Shown piece after piece: positions 8,647-16,600 of a DNA stretch of 64,000 nucleotides. Positions within the stretch are counted from its first letter, which is position 1, and the number at the start of each line of letters is the position of its first letter. Source of the stretch: Mumia flava. Lineage in GTDB: Bacteria > Actinomycetota > Actinomycetes > Propionibacteriales > Nocardioidaceae. Where the stretch lies: NCBI RefSeq assembly GCF_002797495.1, contig NZ_PGEZ01000001.1, positions 310,001 through 374,000 of the forward strand, read 5' to 3'. The translations under genes and the position numbers were made by a program. Under the pieces are notes generated by a model. That model did not search any database and was not told where the DNA came from. It worked only from the letters and a program-made list of their open reading frames with translations.

Positions 8647-10065
8647 ATGTTCTCAAACCGCGACGAGCTCTTGGCCTACATCAAGGACGAGGGTGTTCAG
8701 TTCGTCGACGTCCGTTTCACCGATCTGCCCGGCATCCAGCAGCACTTCACGGTCCCGGCCGGCTCGTTCGACGAGTCGGTGTTCGAGGACGGGCTGATGT
8801 TCGACGGCTCCTCGGTGCGCGGTTTCCAGGCGATCCACGAGTCGGACATGGCGCTGTTCCCGGATCCCACCACGGCGTACCTCGACCCGTTCCGCCCGGA
8901 GAAGACCCTCGCGCTGGAGTTCTTCATCCACGACCCGCTGACCGGTGAGGCGTACTCGCGCGACCCGCGCAACATCGCCCGCAAGGCCGAGGCGTACCTC
9001 GCCAGCACCGGGATCGGCGACACCGCGTTCTTCGCTCCCGAGGCCGAGTTCTACGTCTTCGACAAGGCGCGCTTCGAGACGTCGGCGAACCGCGGCTTCT
9101 ACGAGATCGACTCGATCGCCGGCGCGTGGAACACGGGCGCCGAGGACGAGGCCCGCGGCTACAAGGTCCGCTACAAGGGCGGCTACTTCCCCGTCTCCCC
9201 CACCGACCACTTCGCCGACCTGCGCAACGACATGGTCCTCAACCTCGAGAGCTCCGGCCTCACGGTCGAGCGGGCGCACCACGAGGTCGGTACGGCCGGT
9301 CAGGCGGAGATCAACTACCGCTTCGACACGCTGCTCAAGGCCGCGGACGACGTGATGAAGTTCAAGTACATCATCCGCAACACCGCCTGGGCCGCCGGCA
9401 AGACCGCGACCTTCATGCCGAAGCCGATCTTCGGCGACAACGGCTCGGGCATGCACTGCCACCAGTCGATCTGGAAGAACGGCGAGCCGCTGTTCTACGA
9501 CGAGGCCGGCTACGGCGGTCTGTCGGACACCGCCCGCCACTACATCGGCGGCATCCTGAAGCACGCGCCGTCGCTGCTGGCGTTCACCAACCCGACGGTG
9601 AACTCCTACCACCGTCTGGTGCCGGGCTTCGAGGCCCCGATCGCGCTGGTCTACAGTTCGCGCAACCGCTCGGCCTGTGTCCGCATCCCGATCACCGGCT
9701 CGAACCCGAAGGCCAAGCGCATCGAGTTCCGCTGCCCCGACCCGTCGGCGAACCCGTACCTCGCGTTCTCTGCGCTGCTGCTCGCCGGCGTCGACGGCAT
9801 CAAGAACAAGATCGAGCCGCCGGAGCCGGTCGACAAGAACATCTACGAGCTGCCGCCGGACGAGTACGCGCAGATCGACTCGGTGCCGACCTCGCTCGGC
9901 GCCGTGCTCGACTCGCTCGAGTCCGACCACGAGTTCCTCACCCAGGGCGACGTCTTCACGCCGGACCTGATCGAGACGTGGATCGACTACAAGCGGACCG
10001 AGGAGATCGCTCCGCTGCAGCTCCGCCCGCACCCGCACGAGTTCGAGCTGTACTACGACATCTGA
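8647..10065 (+). CDS. glnA: Glutamine synthetase, type I
   Basis: Makes glutamine from glutamate, ammonia and ATP. The 472-residue length is usual for GSI-beta. Visible blocks include the N-terminal DVRFTDLPG and MFDGSS, the metal-binding [22 protein letters not shown], the ATP/Glu-binding [10 protein letters not shown] and [10 protein letters not shown], and the adenylylation loop NIYELPPDE with Tyr400, so control by GlnE adenylylation is expected. The ATG follows GGAGG. The GlnR double box upstream and a perfect hairpin downstream frame it as a single transcription unit. Confidence 0.97.
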   Translation: MFSNRDELLAYIKDEGVQFVDVRFTDLPGIQQHFTVPAGSFDESVFEDGLMFDGSSVRGFQAIHESDMALFPDPTTAYLDPFRPEKTLALEFFIHDPLTGEAYSRDPRNIARKAEAYLASTGIGDTAFFAPEAEFYVFDKARFETSANRGFYEIDSIAGAWNTGAEDEARGYKVRYKGGYFPVSPTDHFADLRNDMVLNLESSGLTVERAHHEVGTAGQAEINYRFDTLLKAADDVMKFKYIIRNTAWAAGKTATFMPKPIFGDNGSGMHCHQSIWKNGEPLFYDEAGYGGLSDTARHYIGGILKHAPSLLAFTNPTVNSYHRLVPGFEAPIALVYSSRNRSACVRIPITGSNPKAKRIEFRCPDPSANPYLAFSALLLAGVDGIKNKIEPPEPVDKNIYELPPDEYAQIDSVPTSLGAVLDSLESDHEFLTQGDVFTPDLIETWIDYKRTEEIAPLQLRPHPHEFELYYDI

Positions 10066-10068
10066 TCG

Positions 10069-10097
10069 GCAGACTGAGCGAGATCTGCAGACTGAGC
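10069..10097 (+). repeat. Direct repeat after the glnA stop
   Basis: GCAGACTGAGC occurs at 10069-10079 and again at 10087-10097, an 18-nt offset, immediately after the glnA stop codon (10063-10065). Each copy is preceded by ATCTG. The offset equals the unit length of the tandem array at 38111, and both share CTGAGCGA. Confidence 0.6.
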
Positions 10098-10118
10098 ACG
10101 TCGCTCTGGCGTCGTGAG

Positions 10119-10152
10119 CGTCGATGGCCCCGGTTCGCCGGGGCCATCGACG
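10119..10152 (+). terminator. Perfect 15-bp hairpin downstream of glnA
   Basis: Arms 10119-10133 and 10138-10152 (CGTCGATGGCCCCGG and its exact complement) flank a TTCG loop. There is no real T tract, as is common in actinobacteria. Position suggests the glnA terminator. Confidence 0.75.
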
Positions 10153-10229
10153 TTGGGGAGCGCCTCCTCCAGGTACGCGCAGGTCCGCCGCTCGGGATGT
10201 CGCCGCCACGCATTCTGGCGTGGTCGACC

Positions 10230-10267
10230 CAGCCGCGTCGGTGTACTGCAGGACGCCGACGCGGCTG
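10230..10267 (-). terminator. 12-bp hairpin after the lipoprotein gene
   Basis: CAGCCGCGTCGG at 10230-10241 pairs exactly with 10256-10267 across a 14-nt loop, nine bases beyond the stop of the minus-strand gene at 10276. Probably that gene's terminator; the loop is long, so stability is less certain. Confidence 0.5.
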
Positions 10268-10275
10268 ACGGCCGG

Positions 10276-10887
10276 TCAGTCGTCCAGCGCCTCGACCCTC
10301 GCCGTGACGGAACCGGTGAGCTCGGAGATGCGCTGCGCAGCGTCCCCGTCGAGCCGGCCGAGGACGACGATGCCCGGGAAGTAGGACTGGTCACCGTAGT
10401 ACAGGACGAGATCGCTCCCCGGGGCGTAGTACCCCAGATCACCCACATCGGGATCCGCCCCGTCGGGCTGACCGTCCAGGGACAGCGGCGACGGAAGCGG
10501 ACCGGTCTTCTCCACCCCTCCGTGATCGATCATGTCGACCGTCACCGGCAGCTGCGCAACCAGGTCACGAGCTGCGGCGCTCTCGGCGAGGGTGGCACCG
10601 AACCGCTGCTCACCGATGGTGATCTGGATCCTCAACCTGTCCTCCTCACCTCGAGCGCCGCCCGCCGATTCCCGACCGGCCGACGCGCTGCCGCCCGGCT
10701 CACCGCTGGGTGATCCGCCTGCACCGTCCCCCGGGGACCTCGTCGGGCTGCTGCTGATCGATGTCTGCGGTGACGCGCCGTCGCCCGATCGTTCACCGGC
10801 GGTGTCGTCGGCGCCGCAGGCCACCACGAGCGAGCCGACGGCGACGAGCACCGCTGCCCGCAGCACACGAGCAGGATCGAGCGACAC
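10276..10887 (-). CDS. Lipoprotein with cyclophilin-like fold domain
   Basis: A 203-residue exported lipoprotein. The signal peptide ends in a lipobox (SLVVAC), followed by a Ser/Gly/Pro-rich linker. The last ~115 residues (IQITIGEQRFGATLAES ... GDLGYYAPGSDLVLYYGDQSYFPGIVVLGRL) match the small cyclophilin_like domain family, which has the cyclophilin barrel but not established isomerase activity. GTG 10887 is chosen because it gives a normal 20-25 residue lipoprotein signal; an ATG at 10965 would add an acidic 26-residue extension. No operon partner: a hairpin lies on its 3' side and a divergent region on the other. Confidence 0.8.
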   Translation of the reverse strand: MSLDPARVLRAAVLVAVGSLVVACGADDTAGERSGDGASPQTSISSSPTRSPGDGAGGSPSGEPGGSASAGRESAGGARGEEDRLRIQITIGEQRFGATLAESAAARDLVAQLPVTVDMIDHGGVEKTGPLPSPLSLDGQPDGADPDVGDLGYYAPGSDLVLYYGDQSYFPGIVVLGRLDGDAAQRISELTGSVTARVEALDD

Positions 10888-11078
10888 GAGTCCGAGTGAA
10901 CTCGCCGGCCGCACCGGCCGCAAGTCACCCTCGACCAGGGCACTCCCAGGGCCCCCCAGAGTCATGATCCTGGTTGTCCGCGACGATGGTCAGAACCCGA
11001 GCGTCGGGCGCCTGCTCTCGATCTGGGCTTTGGCAGTGTCGAGCAAACCCCGCGGTCACGGCTGGTGGCGCCGAGGCG

Positions 11079-11915
11079 TCAGCAGTCGATGCCGACGCGG
11101 CGTGCACTCGCGGCCCAGAATGCGTCAGCGAGAGCCGTGTCGTTCTGTTGCGGGTTGGGCTTCTTCGGCAGCTTGCGGCGGTCGGTGTAGTACTCCCCCG
11201 ACTCCCAGGTCTCACCCGGGGTGCCGTTGATCGCCCACAGGAGGTTGTCGGCTCCGGACTCGGGCGTCGACAAGAACCGGGCGAGCGGGCTCTTGTAGAT
11301 GGCCTTCATCATCGCGTTCCCGGTCTCCTTGCCGAAGTTGGACGCGATGTTGCCCGGGTGCAGCGCGACCGCGCTCAGACCCTGCTGGTGGTACCGCGAG
11401 TGGAGACCCTTGGCGAAGAGAATGTTCGCGAGCTTGGAGTCGCCGTAGGCCTTCATCGTCTTGTACTTCTTCGTGTGGTCGAGATCGTCCAGCTCGATCT
11501 TCCCGAACGCGTGGGCGCCGACGCTGGAGGTGTTGACGACCGTCCCCTCCCCAGCAAGGACGAGATCGAGCAGCAAGTGGGTCAGCAGGAAGCCGGCATA
11601 GTGGTTCACCTGCATCGTGCGCTCGTTGCCGTCCTCGGTCATCACGTACTCGGCGAACACACCACCGGCGTTGTTGACCAGCACGTCGATCCGGTCCGTG
11701 GCCTGACGAACTTCCCCGGCGAGCGCGCGCACCTCGGACAGGTGCTCGAAGTCGGCCACGAAGCTCTGGGCACCCAACGGCCGAGCGACGGCCTCGAGCT
11801 TGTCCCGGCGGCGCCCCACGAGCAGCAGACGCTCGCCCTGAGCGGCGAGCTTGCGCGCGGCGGCGGCGCCGATGCCGTCCGACGCCCCAGTGATCACGAT
11901 CGTTCGCTGTGCCAC
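11079..11915 (-). CDS. Short-chain dehydrogenase/reductase
   Basis: A classical SDR of 278 residues, NAD(P)-dependent. The cofactor motif TGASDGIG is at 9-16, NNAGG at 81-85, and the catalytic Ser (about 130), Tyr157 and Lys161 are present in AYGDSKLAN. The extended C-terminal half with LHPGNIASNFGKETG is like retinol dehydrogenase/protochlorophyllide reductase-type SDRs; substrate unknown. GTG 11915 is set by family alignment and a GAAGGA upstream. It is divergent from a TetR gene with two operators between, so it is very probably the TetR target. Confidence 0.88.
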   Translation of the reverse strand: MAQRTIVITGASDGIGAAAARKLAAQGERLLLVGRRRDKLEAVARPLGAQSFVADFEHLSEVRALAGEVRQATDRIDVLVNNAGGVFAEYVMTEDGNERTMQVNHYAGFLLTHLLLDLVLAGEGTVVNTSSVGAHAFGKIELDDLDHTKKYKTMKAYGDSKLANILFAKGLHSRYHQQGLSAVALHPGNIASNFGKETGNAMMKAIYKSPLARFLSTPESGADNLLWAINGTPGETWESGEYYTDRRKLPKKPNPQQNDTALADAFWAASARRVGIDC

Positions 11916-11943
11916 GACTGTTCCATCCTTCGGGATCTGATGC

Positions 11944-11977
11944 TTACACTCTACGTCAATTATGACACTCTGTGTCA
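11944..11977. promoter_or_regulatory. Tandem TetR-type operators between SDR and tetR
   Basis: Site 1 (11963-11977) is the perfect palindrome TGACAC-TCT-GTGTCA. Site 2 (11944-11958) is a weaker copy, TTACAC-TCT-ACGTCA, 19 bp away centre to centre. They fill the AT-rich core of the 86-bp divergent region, where a bound repressor would block both promoters. Confidence 0.8.
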
Positions 11978-12001
11978 AAATCGCACCGTTAGGCTGCCTC
12001 C

Positions 12002-12604
12002 ATGTCCTCGTCACCCCGTCGTACGGTCCGCGACGTCGCCCGTCGTGCCGTCCAGGCAGAGCTGGTCTCCGTCGCCCAGGAGCTCTTCGACGAATTCGGC
12101 TACGAGGACACGACCGTCGACGCCATCGCCACGGCAGCGGGCATGAGCCGGCGGACCTTCTTCCGCTACTTCGCTTCCAAGGAGGAACTGGTCCTGGGCA
12201 AGTACGACCTCCTCGGCGAGCAGCTCCTTGAGGCGTTCCGGGCCAGGGCCGACGACGAGCCGTTGTGGACAGCGCTTCGCGGGATGTTCGAGACGGTGGT
12301 CAGTGCCGCCGGCGGCGTCAACGACGACATCCCGGTCCATGCCATCGAGCGCATCGTCGACGAGACACCCGCCCTGCGCGGCGGCTATCTATACCGGCTC
12401 GAGTCGATCCAGACGACCATCGCCGCCGAAGCACGCCAGCGAGCCGCACGGATCGGAGCGGCGTACGCGCCCGACGACCCCGCGCCCGAGGCCATGGTCG
12501 GCGCCGCGTTCGCCTGCATGAGCGCCGCACGCGCGATCTCGTCAGCATTCGATGTGCCCCTGACGACTACGGCCGACCGCGCCATGCGTGCCATGCACCC
12601 CTGA
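12002..12604 (+). CDS. TetR/AcrR family repressor
   Basis: A 200-residue TetR regulator. The N-terminal HTH spans about residues 20-65 (AQELFDEFGYEDTTVDAIATAAGMSRRTFFRYFASKEEL); the ligand-binding C-terminal part is unassigned. It is divergent from an SDR gene and close to a double operator, so autoregulation and control of the SDR gene are likely. The ligand is probably a hydrophobic substrate of the SDR (inference). Confidence 0.9.
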   Translation: MSSSPRRTVRDVARRAVQAELVSVAQELFDEFGYEDTTVDAIATAAGMSRRTFFRYFASKEELVLGKYDLLGEQLLEAFRARADDEPLWTALRGMFETVVSAAGGVNDDIPVHAIERIVDETPALRGGYLYRLESIQTTIAAEARQRAARIGAAYAPDDPAPEAMVGAAFACMSAARAISSAFDVPLTTTADRAMRAMHP

Positions 12605-12751
12605 GCGATCGGCCGTGCGGGAGGTCGTCCGCCGAGGCCGAGCGGCTGGGTAGGACGTACTTCCGGGGGATCTCGCCCGCGGGCCGTGAGGTCACGGTGT
12701 CCCACAGGGGCCATTCGCACTTCCAGGTCGGAGGTTGTAGCCCTTGTTGGA

Positions 12752-13372
12752 TCAAGCGCTGTCGGATGCTGGCCTCCGCTTACGTGTCGCGATGCGGAGT
12801 GCTGCCCGGGGCATCTTCTCGCCGTGCTGGCTCAGGAATTCGGTCAGTCGCTCTGGCAGCCGCTCACCGGCGTAGGCGAGATAGATGCCGACCGGTTTGT
12901 GGACGACGGGATCGGGGTCTGCGTGCAGCACTTCTGCGATCGAGATACCTTCCTCGACATCGCTGTCGTCGCCGTACTTCACGAACCACAGTGGTGCAGT
13001 CATGGCGGTGCGCCGGCGATGTGGATCCGGCGAGGCCGCGAGGTCGTGCAGCAGGTCGTACGGGCCGCCTGCGAGGGTGGCGCCGATGACGCGGGGTGCG
13101 GCCCTGTCGACCATGCCCCAGTCATCGATCCGGTCGTGGTGCCTCAGGTAGATGTCGCGGAGCTCGGGGTCGCCTAGCCGTTGGCGAGCCTGGAAGTCGA
13201 GGATGCAGCACGCAGTCATGCGCGCCTCGTAGGAGCTGTCGGCGAGGAGCAGCTCCAGCTCATGGGGCGCAATCGAGGTTGCCGCCTTCGCTGTGTCGAA
13301 CAAGGTCCGCATGCGCATCCCAGGCGACAGCTCGGCCCGTACTCGCTCAGCCGTCCACTCCGCGCCGCTCAT
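12752..13372 (-). CDS. DNA alkylation repair protein, AlkD-like HEAT-repeat glycosylase
   Basis: A 206-residue all-helical protein of the DNA alkylation repair family (AlkD/AlkC superfamily), whose members excise N3- and N7-alkylated bases. Seen: HEAT-like helices from about residue 30 on, the conserved RMTACCILDFQAR block and the WGMVDRAAPRV segment holding the family's conserved Trp-Asp region. ATG 13372 overlaps the stop of a 23-codon ORF upstream by 4 bp, so translation is coupled. The longer ORF to 13504 is rejected because its extra residues are unlike the family. The 147 bp between tetR and this gene hold nothing I can name. Confidence 0.78.
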   Translation of the reverse strand: MSGAEWTAERVRAELSPGMRMRTLFDTAKAATSIAPHELELLLADSSYEARMTACCILDFQARQRLGDPELRDIYLRHHDRIDDWGMVDRAAPRVIGATLAGGPYDLLHDLAASPDPHRRRTAMTAPLWFVKYGDDSDVEEGISIAEVLHADPDPVVHKPVGIYLAYAGERLPERLTEFLSQHGEKMPRAALRIATRKRRPASDSA

Positions 13373-13440
13373 GTTGCGCTCTTCTCGGCGTTCAAGGCGT
13401 TCTGGTGGGTGACGGCTGTGGCGGTCGGCTGGTTGCCCAT
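13369..13440 (-). CDS. 23-aa small ORF coupled to the AlkD-like gene
   Basis: Below usual gene-finding length. ATG 13440 has a near-perfect Shine-Dalgarno (AAGGAGGT, five bases away), the best in this region. The peptide starts MGNQPTATAV and ends NAEKSAT. Its TGA overlaps the ATG of the alkylation repair gene (ATGA). It may be a small protein or serve to deliver ribosomes to the downstream gene. No family recognised. Confidence 0.6.
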   Translation of the reverse strand: MGNQPTATAVTHQNALNAEKSAT

Positions 13441-13527
13441 GGAAACCTCCTTGTGCTGGTCGTGAGGTCTTGCGAGTAGGACGACGCGGCTGCGGGGGGC
13501 TCATCGGTGCCAGCCGCCCGGTTCGGG

Positions 13528-13923
13528 TCAGAACTTGTCGCCTGTGCGCCAGGCCATCTCCTGCAGCAGCAGGCGGTTGCCGTCGGGGTCGGTGATCTCG
13601 GCGAACTGGACGCCGCCGCCGATGTCTCGGATCTGGGCGACCTGGACCCCGCGCGAGACGAGCTCGTCGCGGACTGCCGCGATGTCGTCCACCACCAGGT
13701 GGACGCCCAGCAAGGATCCCGGTGTCATGCCGGTGATGGAGGGCAGGTTGGTGCCGAGGACGATCGAGCAGCTGGATCCGGGCGGAGTCAGCTGCACGAA
13801 CCGGACGCCGTCGGCGGGTCGGACGTCGACGTCCTCGACGAACCCGACCTGGTCGACGTAGAAGGTCTTAGCCCGATCGATGTCGACGACCGGGACGGGG
13901 ATCAGTTCCAGCTTCATCTCCAT
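13528..13923 (-). CDS. VOC/glyoxalase superfamily protein
   Basis: A 131-residue vicinal oxygen chelate fold protein: two beta-alpha-beta-beta-beta modules, with VPVVDIDRAKTFYVDQVGF starting the first and LGVHLVVDDIAAVRDELVSRG starting the second, and the closing FAEITDPDGNRLLLQE bearing the last metal Glu. The group includes lactoylglutathione lyases, dioxygenases and resistance proteins; substrate cannot be read. Start ATG 13923 follows AAAGGA. Confidence 0.85.
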   Translation of the reverse strand: MEMKLELIPVPVVDIDRAKTFYVDQVGFVEDVDVRPADGVRFVQLTPPGSSCSIVLGTNLPSITGMTPGSLLGVHLVVDDIAAVRDELVSRGVQVAQIRDIGGGVQFAEITDPDGNRLLLQEMAWRTGDKF

Positions 13924-13987
13924 GGTGCCTTGTCCTTTCGTGTGGGTGAGTGCAGCGGCACGGCGAGGCCGCCGGTGCCGACTGACG

Positions 13988-14839
13988 TCATGCGTGGCGC
14001 CGACGGGCATGGGCTCGCAGCGCGACCTCCGTGGGGCTGCCCGGCTCGCAGTGGAAGACGATGAGTGACTGGTCCTCGTCCTCGACCGAGCGGAGGACCG
14101 TGTCGGTGAGCTCGAGGTGGCCGAGAAGCGGATGCTCGATCACGGTGCCGCCGAGCGGGTGCTCGCGGGCGGGGTGGAGGTCCCATGCGGCCCGGAACTC
14201 CGGGCTCACCCGCGCCAGCCGTTCGATCAGTTCGGTGACCTCCGGGTCGCCCGGTCGCCGGGCCGCGTCCACGCGCAACCGGCCGACGATGTCCTCCACC
14301 ACGAGCGGCCAGTCCGCGAAGTGCCCGCGCGAGGAGGGATCGAGCAGCAGCACCTCGGCCCAGTTCAGGCCACGATCCACGAAGGGCTCCTCGAACCCCC
14401 GGTGGGGTGCGAAGACGTGGTGGGCGAGCCGGTTCCACGCGAGCACCCGCATGCCGCGGCCGAGCACGGCCACGGGTACGTCGTCGTGGAGGTGGTTCAT
14501 CACCGCGGCGATGCTCGGCAGCAGGACCTGGCCCTGCGCGGCCGGACGGGCGAGAGTCACGCGTGTCAGGCGTGCCACGTGGGAACGGTCGTCGTGATCG
14601 AGCTGCAACGCGTCCGCGAGGGCGGACAGGACGGAGGCGGACACAGCGCCTGCGGTCCCCTGCTCGATCCGGGTGTAGTACGACGTGCTGACACCGGCGA
14701 GGAAGGCCACCTCCTCCCGACGCAGCCCGGGCACGCGCCGACGACCGTACGTCGGCACGTTGACGTCGCCAGGACACAGGGCGCCGCGTCGGGAACGCAG
14801 GAAGTCGCCGAGCTCGATGTCGGCTGCGGTCGGTCGCAC
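13988..14839 (-). CDS. XRE/MmyB-type transcription regulator
   Basis: Helix-turn-helix regulator of 283 residues: ELGDFLRSRR at the start, HTH in VPGLRREEVAFLAGVSTSYYTRIEQG, then the MmyB-like ligand-binding domain (ADWPLVVEDIVGRLRVDAARRPGDPEVTELIERL). Such regulators commonly control an adjacent oxidoreductase or NTF2-like gene and may bind fatty-acid-type ligands. GTG 14839 puts the family N-terminus close to the start and follows GGGGAGAGGA; an ATG at 14872 is the alternative. Same strand as the two small genes to its right, 88 bp away. Confidence 0.88.
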   Translation of the reverse strand: MRPTAADIELGDFLRSRRGALCPGDVNVPTYGRRRVPGLRREEVAFLAGVSTSYYTRIEQGTAGAVSASVLSALADALQLDHDDRSHVARLTRVTLARPAAQGQVLLPSIAAVMNHLHDDVPVAVLGRGMRVLAWNRLAHHVFAPHRGFEEPFVDRGLNWAEVLLLDPSSRGHFADWPLVVEDIVGRLRVDAARRPGDPEVTELIERLARVSPEFRAAWDLHPAREHPLGGTVIEHPLLGHLELTDTVLRSVEDEDQSLIVFHCEPGSPTEVALRAHARRRHA

Positions 14840-14927
14840 TGCAACACCGTCCTCTCCCCTCGGGATTGCCACCAGTGCCGGAAGTCACGACCGTGCCCGC
14901 CACCCGCGGGGTGGCAGGCACGGTCGT

Positions 14928-15329
14928 TCACCGCAGGGCGCGCAGCTGGAGCGCCGCGAGACCACCGACGACCACGGCCTGGGCCACCGCCCACGCAGAC
15001 CCCGCAGTGGTGAGCTCCAGGCTGCCCATCACAACCACGGCCAGCGAGACGACGGTCCAGATCGCGTTGCCCGCCACCACTGCCCACGCGAGACCGGGCG
15101 TACGCCCGGCCCGCGCGGCGGCGGCTACGACCACGAGGGTGAACAGCAGCAGGAACGCTCCGATGCCCCGCACGATGCCCTCCGTCGACCCGAGCAAGTC
15201 CACCACCAGCGGCGCCGCGACCAGGTAGGCCAGAGCGTTGACCCCGGTGACGACAGCGTCGATCTGCAGCCACATGCGGAGCTCGCTGCTGCCCGTGCCC
15301 TGCGAGGACACCGATGCGTCGCTGGTCAT
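14928..15329 (-). CDS. Small four-helix membrane protein
   Basis: A 133-residue protein with four predicted transmembrane helices (about 20-42, 53-74, 82-102, 107-128) and short loops. It resembles small hydrophobic proteins encoded next to SnoaL-type and MmyB-type genes, function unknown. Its ATG overlaps the stop of the NTF2-like gene by 4 bp, so they form a coupled pair. Confidence 0.75.
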   Translation of the reverse strand: MTSDASVSSQGTGSSELRMWLQIDAVVTGVNALAYLVAAPLVVDLLGSTEGIVRGIGAFLLLFTLVVVAAAARAGRTPGLAWAVVAGNAIWTVVSLAVVVMGSLELTTAGSAWAVAQAVVVGGLAALQLRALR

Positions 15330-15742
15330 CGGCCCGCTCCCGTGCCGTCGGCGTCCTGAGAGGCGTCGAAGAAGCCGGTGACCCGTGCGATCCGGCCACC
15401 GTCACCTACGAGGCCGTAGTCGACTCCGGTGAGGGCGTCGGTACCGTCCGGCCCCACCAGCCGCCACCGGAAGCGGAATGCGTCGTGGTGGGACTCCACC
15501 TCCCCGCAGCGGACGAATCGGTGGCGGGGGTAGTGCTCGTGCAGTGCGCGGACCAAGGCGTCGATCCCTGCGTGGCCCTGCCCGTCCATGGGCGGGTCCA
15601 CCAGGGCGCCGTCGACCTCCCAGCACTGCTCGATGATCTGGATCCGCTCCGTGTGGTCGACCTCGTTCCACGCGTTCAGGTAGCCGTCCACCAGGCGGGT
15701 GACCTCGGCTGCTGCGGGCTGGTCGTGCATCGTCTTGCTCAT
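15326..15742 (-). CDS. NTF2-like/SnoaL-family protein
   Basis: A 138-residue cone-shaped NTF2-like domain: N-terminal helix with LVDGYLNAWNEVDHTERIQIIEQCW, then MDGQGHAGIDALVRALHEHYP and three long strands ending GGRIARVTGFFD. The family includes isomerases, hydrolases and ligand binders. ATG 15742 follows GAGAGGAAC. First gene of a minus-strand pair, with the MmyB regulator downstream. The 159 bp to its right show only a 6-bp hairpin. Confidence 0.85.
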   Translation of the reverse strand: MSKTMHDQPAAAEVTRLVDGYLNAWNEVDHTERIQIIEQCWEVDGALVDPPMDGQGHAGIDALVRALHEHYPRHRFVRCGEVESHHDAFRFRWRLVGPDGTDALTGVDYGLVGDGGRIARVTGFFDASQDADGTGAGR

Positions 15743-15901
15743 TGAGGTTCCTCTCGATGACGTCCCGGTGCGGGACGGCCGGGGTGCCCCGACAGCTTCA
15801 TCGTGGGTTCGGTCCCGCCGCCGTACCACGCCCGGTCCTGCCTACCCCTGGCGTTGTCACCCACCCGTCGGCTGATGGTCTGCCCCTGCGCCCAGGACGG
15901 C

Positions 15902-16486
15902 TCAGCGGACGCGGTCGTAGATGAGCCAGACGGACCCCGAGTCGCTGGTGGCGAGGTCGGTCAGGGTCCAGGAGGAGGCCTGCAGGCCGTCCTCGAAGAG
16001 CCGGGCGCCCCCTCCCACGACCTCGGGAGCGAGGTTGATGCTCAGCCGGTCCACCTCTCCTGCGTCGAGCAGATGCCGGATGATCGACTGGCTCGCGAGG
16101 ACGTAGATGTCCCGTCCCTCCTCCTCGCGGAGCTGTCGGATCATCTCTGCCGGCTCGCGGTCCGCGGCGCGGGAGTTCTCCCACGGCAGCTCCTCGAGGG
16201 TGTGGCTGAAGACGACCTTCTCCGTCTTGTTCAGCCACTCGGCGAACTGGCGGTCCCGCTCGTCCGCGCTCTCGTCGTCGACCACCGTCGGCCAGAACCC
16301 GCCGAAGCCTTCGTAGTTGCTGCGACCGAGGACGGCCGTCGTGGCGTCGGTGATGGCGACCAGGTGGTCACGCGCCATGTCCGTGATGCTGTGGGGCACG
16401 ATCCACCCCATGTCGTAGGGGCCGGCGGGGCCGGTGGTCCGGCCGTCGAGGGAGAGGGTGATGTTGGCGACTACCTTGCGTGCCAT
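15902..16486 (-). CDS. Dihydrofolate reductase-family protein (RibD C-terminal type)
   Basis: A 194-residue RibD-C/DHFR fold protein: VVANITLSLDGRTTG at the start, AVLGRSNYEGFGGFWP, and the conserved GRDIYVLASQSIIRHLLDAGEVDRLSINLAPEVVGGG motif near the end. Stand-alone members are abundant in Actinobacteria and their substrates are mostly unknown; it is not a likely true folA. Divergent from the large LuxR gene (114 bp), which could regulate it. Confidence 0.85.
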   Translation of the reverse strand: MARKVVANITLSLDGRTTGPAGPYDMGWIVPHSITDMARDHLVAITDATTAVLGRSNYEGFGGFWPTVVDDESADERDRQFAEWLNKTEKVVFSHTLEELPWENSRAADREPAEMIRQLREEEGRDIYVLASQSIIRHLLDAGEVDRLSINLAPEVVGGGARLFEDGLQASSWTLTDLATSDSGSVWLIYDRVR

Positions 16487-16600
16487 CGGGATTCTCCTTG
16501 GGTGAGGGCCGCCGGGGCTGGTCCGCGGCGGTGGTACGAGTCTTCGGCCGTGGGCGCGCAAGAACATCTGCCACCTGGCAGATCTCGCGCGCGTACCGGG

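Noticed and set aside
12567-12755. 62-aa minus-strand ORF in the tetR-AlkD gap
   Set aside because: Overlaps the tetR 3' end, no Shine-Dalgarno, no recognisable domain.
15803-16600. N-terminal extension of the LuxR regulator frame
   Set aside because: It is antisense to the reductase gene and lacks any domain; the FVGREGEIE/Walker A block places the real start at about 16601.
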